This document shows, piece after piece, positions 53,946-61,754 of a stretch of 64,000 nt of DNA. The translations under genes were made by a program, and so were the position numbers. Source of the DNA: Bacillota bacterium (GTDB lineage Bacteria; Bacillota; Clostridia; DSM-8532); contig JAKIML020000098.1 of NCBI GenBank assembly GCA_022702935.2, positions 62,001 through 126,000 on the forward strand. The letters are read 5' to 3'. Within the stretch, counting starts at the first letter, position 1; every line of letters begins with the position of its first letter. The notes beneath the pieces were generated by a model. That model searched no databases, was not told where the DNA came from, and saw only the letters and a list, made by a program, of their open reading frames with translations.

Positions 53946-54108
53946 AAACTACTTCCTTTCATACTACTCTCGAATCTCTCAACCATTCAATCATATTCTT
54001 CCACCTTTTTCAACCCGGAAAACAGGCTTTGCCGCTATTGCAAAAACATGCAAGGAATAATCGAATAGAATAAAGCAGACATTAAATTCATAGGGGGAGG
54101 TATGTACG

Positions 54109-54276
54109 ATGAAGGATATCCATACGCATAGAATCAATCATGACAAATTGAAGGCCTATGTCACCAATGCAGTGACAGAAATCAGCAAGACCGAAACCGA
54201 AGCCAGGGTGCCCTTGTCCTCGGACATCTGTGTGGAGGATGCCCGGGATTGGGTCAATAACGGAAGCAGGCTTTAA
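54109..54276 (+). CDS. Small spore-surface-type protein
   Basis: 55 residues with GGGGAGG 8 bases before the ATG. MKDIHTHRINHDKLKAYVTN, then EISKTETEARVPLSSD and a C terminus DARDWVNNGSRL. The ending ..EDAxDWVxNGSxL is shared by a set of small clostridial spore-surface proteins (I recall the CDIF630_02480 type). Ends in a strong terminator. Role in the spore is inference. Confidence 0.65.
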   Translation: MKDIHTHRINHDKLKAYVTNAVTEISKTETEARVPLSSDICVEDARDWVNNGSRL

Positions 54277-54279
54277 AAT

Positions 54280-54303
54280 AAGGGGTTGAAATCAACCCCT
54301 TTT
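54280..54303. terminator. Bidirectional terminator
   Basis: AAGGGGTTGA-AA-TCAACCCCTT with T-rich flanks on both strands, between convergent small genes. Confidence 0.85.
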
Positions 54304-54317
54304 ATTAACGCTTTCGC

Positions 54318-54872
54318 CTAGTTGACAAAGGTGTAGTTCATACCCGAGTTGTTGTCCCAGTTATCGGCAGGATCCTTAAAGGCTAAATTAAGATTTTTGC
54401 CCTGTTCCACAGGAATGATGGAATAGAAGACACCGTCATCACTCTTGCTTAAGGGAATGGTCGAAACATTCTCCCAGTTCTGGTTGCTGCCAAAGCCGTA
54501 TACACCATAAACCTGCTGAGCGCCACTCTTGGCCAATAAACCGTTATAGTTGATTCGCGCCTGGGTTTCTGAAAGCTTTTCAAAGGTAACTCCCGCTTTG
54601 GAGTAGGTTTGAATACCGAAGGTTGGCGCCTCGCTGGCTAAGCTGTCGGAGAATTCCTCCTTAAAACTGCGTTCCTTCTTGGAATGGCCCCAATCCTGTT
54701 TGGAATGCGCCCAATCCTGGGTCGTATCCGAGGCGCTTCGGGCCGAAAAATCCTCGCTCACTTCTTCGGGAAATTCACTTTTGGCGGACTTAGCTTTCTG
54801 AGAGCTTTTTGTGTTATATTTGGAAGAATTCTGTTTCGGATTAGGATTCATCATGTTGTCTAAAAAGCTCAC
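54318..54872 (-). CDS. Cytosolic CBM25/CBM53-like starch-binding-domain protein
   Basis: 184 residues, no signal peptide. Residues 1-80 are low-complexity and charged, with a repeated DWAHSK/DWGHSK element. Residues 95-184 resemble a carbohydrate-binding module of family 25/53: VYGFGSNQNWENVSTIPLS, LAFKDPADNWDNNSG and MNYTF, with conserved Trp and Asn. Such modules bind starch or glycogen. No catalytic domain is present. It is convergent with the spore-type gene and lies close to glgA, so a glycogen-granule protein is plausible. No characterised homologue is recognised. Confidence 0.7.
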   Translation of the reverse strand: MSFLDNMMNPNPKQNSSKYNTKSSQKAKSAKSEFPEEVSEDFSARSASDTTQDWAHSKQDWGHSKKERSFKEEFSDSLASEAPTFGIQTYSKAGVTFEKLSETQARINYNGLLAKSGAQQVYGVYGFGSNQNWENVSTIPLSKSDDGVFYSIIPVEQGKNLNLAFKDPADNWDNNSGMNYTFVN

Positions 54873-55028
54873 TATTTTTCATCCTCCTTTCACTCAAATA
54901 GTATTTGCCCGGCCCTGGATTTTTATTTTATGATTTGTTTGTATGACTTTTTATGTTTGTACAGTTCAGGTTATAATAGGATGAAGTCCAACATAAATAT
55001 GGCAGTTTAAGCGCTATGGAGTGAAAAT

Positions 55029-56198
55029 ATGGCAAAAATAATGCTTGCAAAAAATAAGGAAATGCGTGTGGAATCAGGACATCCCTGGATATTCAGGAGT
55101 GATATCCAGCATGTTGCGGGAAATCCTCAGCCGGGAGATATTGTGGAAGTGTATTCCCATCAGAATCGCTTCTTAGGCAAGGGCTATTACAACCCTGTAT
55201 CACAGATCACCATTCGTATGCTGACCAGACAGGATGAGGATATCAACCGGGAATTCCTTTATCAGCGAATCCTGCGCGCCTGGGAATACCGTCAGAAAGT
55301 AGCCGACACCGAAAGCTGCAGGGTGGTTTTTGCTGAGTCGGATTTTCTTCCGGCCCTTATTGTGGATAAATTTTCCGATATTCTGGTGGTTCAAACCCTG
55401 GCCTTGGGTATCGATCGCTATAAAGCTGAAATCGTCGATATCCTCAGCGAAATTATTCAGCCCAGGGGAATCTATGAGCGTAACGACGTTCCCGTCAGGG
55501 AACTGGAGGGACTGCCCCAGCAAAAGGGCTTCCTGTCAGCCCCTTTTGATACCAGGGTAGAGATGGTGGAAAACGGCATTAAGTTTTTAGTGGATGTGGA
55601 AAACGGCCAGAAGACAGGATTCTTCCTGGACCAGAAAGAGAATCGGGCCGCTTTGAAGCCCCTGGTGAAGAATGGCCGGGTTCTGGATTGCTTCTCCCAT
55701 ACGGGCTCCTTTGCCCTTCACGCCGCCTATTATGGCGCCAGGGAGGTTGTGGGTGTGGACATTTCGGCCCATGCAGTGGCCTGTGCCGAGCACAATGCCC
55801 GGTTAAACGGACTGGAGCAGACTGCCCGTTTTAAGGAGGCCAATGCCTTTGATCTCTTAAGAAATTATGCCGATCAAAAGGAGCGCTTTGATACCGTCAT
55901 TCTGGATCCGCCGGCCTTTACCAAAACCAAGAGCGCCGTGGAGGGCGCTGTGAGGGGTTATAAGGAAATCAACCTTCGGGCTATGAAGCTCATTAACGAA
56001 GGCGGTTTTTTAGTCTCCTGCTCCTGCTCCCAGCATATTGATAACGGGCTGTTTATGAATATCCTCCATGAGGCGGCCCGCGACGCCAAAAGAGCAGTCC
56101 GGCTCATTGAGTTCCGCTCCCAGGCCAAGGATCATCCCATCCTCATGGCCTCCAGGGAGACCCAATACATTAAGTGCGCCCTCATGCAGGTGTTCTAG
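55029..56198 (+). CDS. rlmI: 23S rRNA m5C methyltransferase, RlmI type
   Basis: 389 residues. N-terminal PUA domain (LAKNKEMRVESGHPWIFRSD) and C-terminal Rossmann SAM domain: VLDCFSHTGSFALHAAYYGA, then VGVDISAHAVACAEHNA, catalytic-site FDTVILDPPAFTKTKS and CSCSQHI with the methyl-transfer cysteines. RlmI modifies C1962 of 23S rRNA in E. coli; the exact target here is not proven. A TATAAT lies at 54972-54977. Single gene with a terminator. Confidence 0.9.
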   Translation: MAKIMLAKNKEMRVESGHPWIFRSDIQHVAGNPQPGDIVEVYSHQNRFLGKGYYNPVSQITIRMLTRQDEDINREFLYQRILRAWEYRQKVADTESCRVVFAESDFLPALIVDKFSDILVVQTLALGIDRYKAEIVDILSEIIQPRGIYERNDVPVRELEGLPQQKGFLSAPFDTRVEMVENGIKFLVDVENGQKTGFFLDQKENRAALKPLVKNGRVLDCFSHTGSFALHAAYYGAREVVGVDISAHAVACAEHNARLNGLEQTARFKEANAFDLLRNYADQKERFDTVILDPPAFTKTKSAVEGAVRGYKEINLRAMKLINEGGFLVSCSCSQHIDNGLFMNILHEAARDAKRAVRLIEFRSQAKDHPILMASRETQYIKCALMQVF

Positions 56199-56239
56199 AG
56201 TTCATACAGCAAGAAAAGAAGTCTCAAAGCAATAAAATA

Positions 56240-56299
56240 GGCCATAGTGTTCTCATCTTCCAGCTAAAGGCTTATCAGATGAGAACATCATGGCCTTTT
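56240..56299 (+). terminator. Terminator after rlmI
   Basis: GGCCATAGTGTTCTCATC pairs with GATGAGAACATCATGGCC (two mismatches) across a 20-base loop, then TTTTGTT. Confidence 0.8.
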
Positions 56300-56333
56300 G
56301 TTAACTGTCTATCTCTGAGCCAGCCTGTTTCGC

Positions 56334-57314
56334 TTATGCCTTCACGAATTCAGCCAGAAGCTTGACGGCGTTCTCCACGTCCTTCATATCCACCATTTCA
56401 GCCGCGTCATGAATAAATCTTGTGGGAATTGACACACCACCTGAGGGAATTCCACCCGCCGTGATATGTATGCTCCCGGCATCGGTTCCTCCCTCCAGCA
56501 TCACTTCAAGCTGATAAGGAATTTTCTTCTTTGTGGCTGCCTTGATGAGGGCATCCTTGACCTCGGGATGAGCAATAACGCTCCTGTCCTTGATCTTGAC
56601 AGTGGGTCCCTCTCCCAGGCTGACGGCCATGGGCTTGCAGCCCGGCATATCCCCCATATCACACACATCAATGGCCAGGGCCATATCGGGCATAATCCCG
56701 AAGGCTGCGGTTTTAGCGCCTCTTAAGCCCACCTCCTCCTGAGTGGTGAAGACATAATAGATCTCGTTATCGGTCTTAGGGGCATTCAAAGCAAGCTGAA
56801 CCAGGATAGCACAGCCGATGCGGTCATCCAGGGCTTTGGAGATAATACGTCCGTTCTGCTCAATGGTATCGCCCACAAATACGGCCATATCTCCTACCTT
56901 GACCAGCTTTTCAGCCTCGGCGCGAGACTTGGCACCGATATCAATAAACATCTTTTCCAGCTTGGTGTTCTTCACATTGTCAATGTTTTCTTCATACCAG
57001 ATAACGCCCACGGTGCCGTTCTCAAAGACCACTCTCTGACCAAGTATGATGAGCGGGGGAAGTCCGCCCACATTGCTGAATCGCAAGAAGCCCTTGTCAT
57101 CGATATAGGAGACAATAATACCTATCTCATCCATATGGGCGGCCAGTATGATTTTTTTGCCCGTACCCTTTTTGACACAGATGAGGTTTCCCATGGCATC
57201 GGTGCGTATTTCATCTACCTTTCCTTTAAGAAGGCCTGTAATGGTATCGGCCACCTTTTTCTCGCATCCCGAGGGACCGAAGGTTTGGGCCAGGGTTTTT
57301 ATCAAATCAAACAT
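56334..57314 (-). CDS. M42 family aminopeptidase (third of three)
   Basis: 326 residues from ATG 57314 (AGGAGG 7 bases before). Co-catalytic metallopeptidase of the tetrahedral TET type. Metal ligands: AAHMDEIGIIV, KALDDRIGCA, TTQEEVGLRGA, AIDVCDMGDM and RFIHDAAEMVD, all present. Such enzymes trim N-terminal residues from peptides in the cytosol. Third gene of the tandem array; overlaps the gene before it by 8 bases, so coupled. Confidence 0.92.
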   Translation of the reverse strand: MFDLIKTLAQTFGPSGCEKKVADTITGLLKGKVDEIRTDAMGNLICVKKGTGKKIILAAHMDEIGIIVSYIDDKGFLRFSNVGGLPPLIILGQRVVFENGTVGVIWYEENIDNVKNTKLEKMFIDIGAKSRAEAEKLVKVGDMAVFVGDTIEQNGRIISKALDDRIGCAILVQLALNAPKTDNEIYYVFTTQEEVGLRGAKTAAFGIMPDMALAIDVCDMGDMPGCKPMAVSLGEGPTVKIKDRSVIAHPEVKDALIKAATKKKIPYQLEVMLEGGTDAGSIHITAGGIPSGGVSIPTRFIHDAAEMVDMKDVENAVKLLAEFVKA

Positions 57315-58416
57315 AGGTTTTTCCTCCTTTATCAGCAAAAAGACTTATGGCCGGGGGCTGAACAAGCTGATCACATCGCTTGGCAGCATCGCTCTTTGGC
57401 AGGGTCTCCAGAACCTTCCGAGCCAGGGCAATCATATGGTTGAAATCTGATTTGTCCATGACCGAGACAGGGGTATGGATATAGCGGCAGGGCACAGCCA
57501 TGACGGCCACCTTAACCCCCGTGCCGTTGACCTGGATACGTCCTGCATTGGTTCCACCCGAGATGGTTTGCTTATATTGATAAGGAATATTGTGCTGCTC
57601 GGCCGTACTCGCAATGAATCTGACAAGATCTCTGTCGGCGATGACCGATCTGTCCATCACCGTAAGAGCAGGACCTTTTCCGCATCGTGTGCTCATGCCC
57701 TGTTCCTGGGTATCGGGAACATCATAACAGGTAGTGCCCTCCAAGATGAGTGCCATATGGGGCATAACCTGATACGAAGCGGTCTTTGCACCCTTGAGCC
57801 CCACTTCCTCCTGAACGGTAAAGCAGCCATAAACATCCCATTCATAGCGTCCTTTGAGCAGTTCCATCAGGGCAGCACAGCCCACACGGTTATCCAAAGC
57901 CTTAGCCATAAGCTTATTGTCCCCAAAATCTACAGGATCATAGGCAAAGGTCACATAATCGCCCACGGACACCTTTTCCTCGGCCTGCTCCCTATCCTTG
58001 GCGCCGATATCGATGGTCAGCTTCTTTTTATTGACCGAGCCGTTGCGCTCGCTGCTCTCCTGCAAATGGATGGGCTTAAAGCCAATGACTCCGGGGATAC
58101 CCTTCTCCCCTACTCTGACGCGCTTACCGACCAGTACTCTGGCCTCAATACCGCCAATGGTCTGAAATTTTAACAGGCCGTCGGAATTGATATGGGTGAC
58201 CATGAGGCCCACCTCATCCATATGGGCATCCAGCATAATCCTTAAACCGCTGTTGCCGGTACCCTTTTTAAAGGCAATGAGATTGCCCATATTGTCAATT
58301 TTATAGTCGTCCACATAATCCTTGATATGGGACAGAATAAAGTCCCTGACGGGCTTTTCCTCCCCCGACACACCGTCCAGGGTGGTGAGCTTTTTTAAGA
58401 GTTCCAGTGCTTCCAT
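57307..58416 (-). CDS. M42 family aminopeptidase (second of three)
   Basis: 369 residues; the ATG at 58416 shares its A with the stop of the preceding gene (TGATG). Ligand motifs LDAHMDEVGLMV, KALDNRVGCA, TVQEEVGLKGA and CRYIHTPVSVMD are intact. It is longer than its neighbours, with a Cys/Asp-containing EGTTCYDVPDTQEQG metal loop. Probably a different substrate preference in a mixed TET particle (inference). Confidence 0.92.
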   Translation of the reverse strand: MEALELLKKLTTLDGVSGEEKPVRDFILSHIKDYVDDYKIDNMGNLIAFKKGTGNSGLRIMLDAHMDEVGLMVTHINSDGLLKFQTIGGIEARVLVGKRVRVGEKGIPGVIGFKPIHLQESSERNGSVNKKKLTIDIGAKDREQAEEKVSVGDYVTFAYDPVDFGDNKLMAKALDNRVGCAALMELLKGRYEWDVYGCFTVQEEVGLKGAKTASYQVMPHMALILEGTTCYDVPDTQEQGMSTRCGKGPALTVMDRSVIADRDLVRFIASTAEQHNIPYQYKQTISGGTNAGRIQVNGTGVKVAVMAVPCRYIHTPVSVMDKSDFNHMIALARKVLETLPKSDAAKRCDQLVQPPAISLFADKGGKTYV

Positions 58417-59444
58417 CAATCCTTCACCCTCCCTGCAATATAGCGTGCAGCCAGTCTGCCCGTGGCAATCACATCATCCACACAAACCATTTCCACCGAG
58501 GTATGCATATACTTGGCCGGAATGGAGAGCAGGACGACCGGAATCCCTTCTCTGGCAATGGCATGGACCGCTGCCTCGGTGCCCGTATCCCCCGTTTCGG
58601 GGTCTATTTGATAGGGGATTCTCTCACTTTTAGCCAGTTTGATGCAGGCTTTGGTGTGCTTGCTGCTCAAGATAGGCCCCACAGCAATGGCAACACCCTT
58701 GCCCAGCGGAAAGGTCTCATCACTGGGGCAATCGGGCATATCCCCGTGGCACACATCAATGACAATGCCAAGATCGGCCTTGATATTATAGGTGGCTGTA
58801 AAGGCGCCAATGAGCCCCAGCTCCTCCTGGACAGTGGCGGCCACATACACATCGTCCTCGTGGTTGAGTTTTTTAAGCTCCTTGAGAATCTCCACCAGAG
58901 CGGCTACACCGCTGCGGTTATCCATGCTTTTTCCAGCCAGCCTGTTGTTCATGAGCTCCTGGGCGGGATTGACAAAGGACACCATGTCTCCCACCGACAC
59001 CAGTTCTCTGGCCTTTTCTCCGTCAAGGCCGATATCAATACGCATATCCTCCATCTTAATGGCCTTATCGGCCTCCTCGGGAGGAATCAAATGGGGCGGC
59101 TTTGTACCAATGACACCAAATAAGTCCTCCTTGCCGTGAACCAGCACGGGCATGGCGCCAATGGCCTTGGGATCCACGCCCCCGTTGGGAGCAAACTTTA
59201 AAAATCCACTCTCCTCTATGCCTGTAACAATGAGTCCGATTTCATCGTAATGGGCAGTAACCAAAACACTGCCTGGATTCTGACCCTTGCCTTTCTTAAT
59301 GCCAATCACATTATAAAAAGCATCAACGCGTACTTCGTCACAATACTCCCCAAAAAGTTCGGCGATCCTTTGGGTGGCCCTGTTTTCCCGGCCTGCAACC
59401 GCACTCATGCTGCCAAGCTTTTTAAGAAGCTCGCTACATTCCAT
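58416..59444 (-). CDS. M42 family aminopeptidase (first of three)
   Basis: 342 residues. Motifs VTAHYDEIGLIV (the first ligand motif carries Tyr at the position before Asp), KSMDNRSGVA, TVQEELGLIGA, IDVCHGDMPDCPSDE and KYMHTSVEMV. The variant EEL and HxY-D changes mark it as a different subgroup. First gene of the three-gene operon; promoter TTACAT-18-TATAAT at 59532-59561. Confidence 0.92.
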   Translation of the reverse strand: MECSELLKKLGSMSAVAGRENRATQRIAELFGEYCDEVRVDAFYNVIGIKKGKGQNPGSVLVTAHYDEIGLIVTGIEESGFLKFAPNGGVDPKAIGAMPVLVHGKEDLFGVIGTKPPHLIPPEEADKAIKMEDMRIDIGLDGEKARELVSVGDMVSFVNPAQELMNNRLAGKSMDNRSGVAALVEILKELKKLNHEDDVYVAATVQEELGLIGAFTATYNIKADLGIVIDVCHGDMPDCPSDETFPLGKGVAIAVGPILSSKHTKACIKLAKSERIPYQIDPETGDTGTEAAVHAIAREGIPVVLLSIPAKYMHTSVEMVCVDDVIATGRLAARYIAGRVKD

Positions 59445-59531
59445 TCATTCTACACCTCTCAATGTCAAACCATGCAAATCAAATTATGGACACGGTCAAA
59501 AATATAGGGACGAAAAGGCCCCTGATACTGT

Positions 59532-59561
59532 ATTATACCATTTCTCGGGAATTAAATGTAA
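59532..59561 (-). promoter_or_regulatory. Promoter of M42 operon
   Basis: TTACAT (59556-59561) and TATAAT (59532-59537), 18-base spacer, minus strand, about 90 bases before the first gene. Confidence 0.65.
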
Positions 59562-59608
59562 CCTTATTGTATTTGGATAGCAGGCTTAATCATTTTATTT
59601 TTACATCA

Positions 59609-59686
59609 ATGTCAGACAAATAAACCTCGATTTTGTATACATTGACAGAAAATCAACGAACTTGCATTAATTCAATGACAGACAAA
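59609..59686 (+). repeat. Three direct repeats at 33-bp spacing before natAB
   Basis: ATGTCAGACAAA at 59609, TTGACAGAAAA at 59642 and ATGACAGACAAA at 59675. The step is exactly 33 bp (about three helical turns), so all face the same side of the DNA. The third copy covers the -35 element. Confidence 0.6.
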
Positions 59687-59703
59687 GGCCTAATCGGTAT
59701 AAT
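59675..59703 (+). promoter_or_regulatory. natAB promoter
   Basis: ATGACA (59675-59680) and TATAAT (59698-59703), 17-base spacer, 27 bases before natA. Confidence 0.75.
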
Positions 59704-59730
59704 ATTCCTGATTATGATAGGAGGTAGAAT

Positions 59731-60456
59731 ATGATAGAGCTTAAACAACTGGTGAAAAAATTCGATAAAGCCCTGGCCGTTGACAATATTTCCTTTACTG
59801 TGAATAAGGGTGAGATACTCGGCCTTTTGGGAGAGAACGGGGCCGGTAAAACCACCACCCTTCGGATGCTGGCCACCATGCTGACACCCACCTCGGGTAC
59901 AGCCCTTATGGCCGGTGTGGATATTGTCAAGGACCCGATCAAGGCACGCAGCCGGGTGGGCATTCTCTTCGGCGGCGAAAGCGGGCTGTATGACCGATTG
60001 ACGGTTGCTGAAAACATCCGGTACTTCGGAGAGCTGAACGACATTCCCCTTGATGTCATTAAAGAAAGAACCAAGAAACTGGCTGACATCTTTGACATGA
60101 ATGACTATCTGGACAAAAGGGCCGGAAAGCTGTCCAAGGGTATGCGCCAGAAGGCCAGCTTCGCCAGGGCCATAATTCACGACCCGGACATCCTTCTTCT
60201 GGACGAGCCCACCTCGGGCATGGATGTCAGTGCCATCAGGGACGTTCAGGATTTTATCATGACCCTGAAGAATCAAGGCAAGACCGTCCTGTTCTCCAGC
60301 CATACCATGAGTGAAGTCGAAAAGCTCTGCGACAGAATCGCAGTGATTCATAAAGGCAAGTTGGTGGCCATAGGAACCTTGGACCAGTTAAAGCAAGAGC
60401 ATGGGACTGACAACATGGATGAATTATTTGTGAAATTAGTGGGAGGGAAATCATGA
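59731..60456 (+). CDS. natA: NatA, ABC transporter ATPase
   Basis: 241 residues with GGAGG before the ATG. Walker A GENGAGKTT, signature LSKGMRQKASFARAII, Walker B DILLLDEPTSGMDV, H-loop SSHTMSEVEK. Closest to NatA of the Na+-extruding NatAB system. Overlaps natB by 4 bases (ATGA). Confidence 0.9.
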   Translation: MIELKQLVKKFDKALAVDNISFTVNKGEILGLLGENGAGKTTTLRMLATMLTPTSGTALMAGVDIVKDPIKARSRVGILFGGESGLYDRLTVAENIRYFGELNDIPLDVIKERTKKLADIFDMNDYLDKRAGKLSKGMRQKASFARAIIHDPDILLLDEPTSGMDVSAIRDVQDFIMTLKNQGKTVLFSSHTMSEVEKLCDRIAVIHKGKLVAIGTLDQLKQEHGTDNMDELFVKLVGGKS

Positions 60457-61664
60457 AATTCAAACATATATGGACAGTCTTTAAAAAAGAGCTCACAGAT
60501 ATAATCCGTGACAGAAAAACATTGATGACCAGTATTCTGGCCCCCCTGATTCTCATGCCCATTTTGCTGTTATTTGTGGGTGGCAGTTCCGAACAGATGG
60601 CCAGAGAAATGACTGAAAATATAACCGTCGCGCTCACAACAGAAAGCAATACACCTGAGGCACGCGCCTTTCTTGAAGAAAAGCTGGCTAAACAAAACCC
60701 CGACATCATTATCGTTGATGCGGTCAGCGATCCCTGGCAGGCTATTCAGGATAAAAAGGCCAAGCTGGTAGTGGAGCTGGACAAGGACTTTGAAGCTAAG
60801 CTGGCGTCCGCCCAGCCCATAAAAATGCGGGTGCTCTATGACAGATCCCTGACCCGTTCCAGCGGCGCGGTATCCACCCTGCAGGAGACCGTCAATGCTC
60901 TGAACCAGGCCATTGCGGTCGAACGTGTCACGGCTTTGGGCCTTGATCCGCAGATTCTGACACCCGTAATCACCGAACCCGAAAACATTGCCCGTTCGGG
61001 TGACGGTAACCTCTTTATGATGATGACACTGCCCATGTTGATTGCCATGCTGGTCTCCATAGGCGGTATTCCGGCCGCAACCGATTTAGTGGCCGGCGAA
61101 AAGGAGAGAATGACCCTGGAGCCCTTGCTCACCACCCGGGCCGGAAAAATGTCCATTCTTATGGGAAAATACCTGACCATCAATGTCTTCAGCTTTGCCT
61201 CGGTGTTGTCAACCCTGGCCGGTATGTTACTGGCATTTATCATAAAGCCCTCGTCTTTCTCTTTGGGCCAGGGCCAATTAGGCGGCTTTGCGCTGGACCC
61301 TCTGGCGCTGGTGCTCTCCTTAATCATTACCCTCCTTCTGGGTATGACCTTCTCCGGGGTTCAATTAGCACTGAGCACCTATGCCCGCTCCTTTAAGGAA
61401 GGTCAAACCTACCTTTCCCTGTTGACCTTTGTGGTCATGATCCCCGCCTATGCCACCATGGCCGTCATGTCCAATGAGGTTCAGCTCTATATGTTCTTAA
61501 TCCCCATTCTCAACACCATCTCGGCCTTCAAGATGATCCTGGGCGGCGTTGTCAACTACACCGGTCTCTTCGCTGCCATTGCCTCATCGGTGGTCTATGT
61601 GTTCCTGACCCTGGCACTGGCCTCCTGGATGTTTAACAAGGAAAAGTACATGTTCAGAAGCTAA
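60453..61664 (+). CDS. natB: NatB, ABC-2 type permease
   Basis: 403 residues. Starts KFKHIWTVFKKELTDIIRDR, the CPBP/ABC-2 NatB beginning. A first helix, a large outer loop (residues 45-170), then five to six helices; AGEKERMTLEPLLTTRAGKM is the conserved cytosolic loop. Known NatAB exports Na+ under stress; the substrate here is by homology. Ends before a terminator. Confidence 0.9.
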   Translation: MKFKHIWTVFKKELTDIIRDRKTLMTSILAPLILMPILLLFVGGSSEQMAREMTENITVALTTESNTPEARAFLEEKLAKQNPDIIIVDAVSDPWQAIQDKKAKLVVELDKDFEAKLASAQPIKMRVLYDRSLTRSSGAVSTLQETVNALNQAIAVERVTALGLDPQILTPVITEPENIARSGDGNLFMMMTLPMLIAMLVSIGGIPAATDLVAGEKERMTLEPLLTTRAGKMSILMGKYLTINVFSFASVLSTLAGMLLAFIIKPSSFSLGQGQLGGFALDPLALVLSLIITLLLGMTFSGVQLALSTYARSFKEGQTYLSLLTFVVMIPAYATMAVMSNEVQLYMFLIPILNTISAFKMILGGVVNYTGLFAAIASSVVYVFLTLALASWMFNKEKYMFRS

Positions 61665-61698
61665 GAAATCCAACGGCCTTAAGCCGCTGAATCATGGA

Positions 61699-61726
61699 AA
61701 GACCCGGCTCTGGTGAGCCGGGTCTT
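61699..61726. terminator. Bidirectional terminator natB / ileS
   Basis: AAGACCCGGCTC-TGGT-GAGCCGGGTCTT, between convergent genes. Confidence 0.85.
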
Positions 61727-61754
61727 CTTATATGGTTTTATGCAAAGGCTGTAA

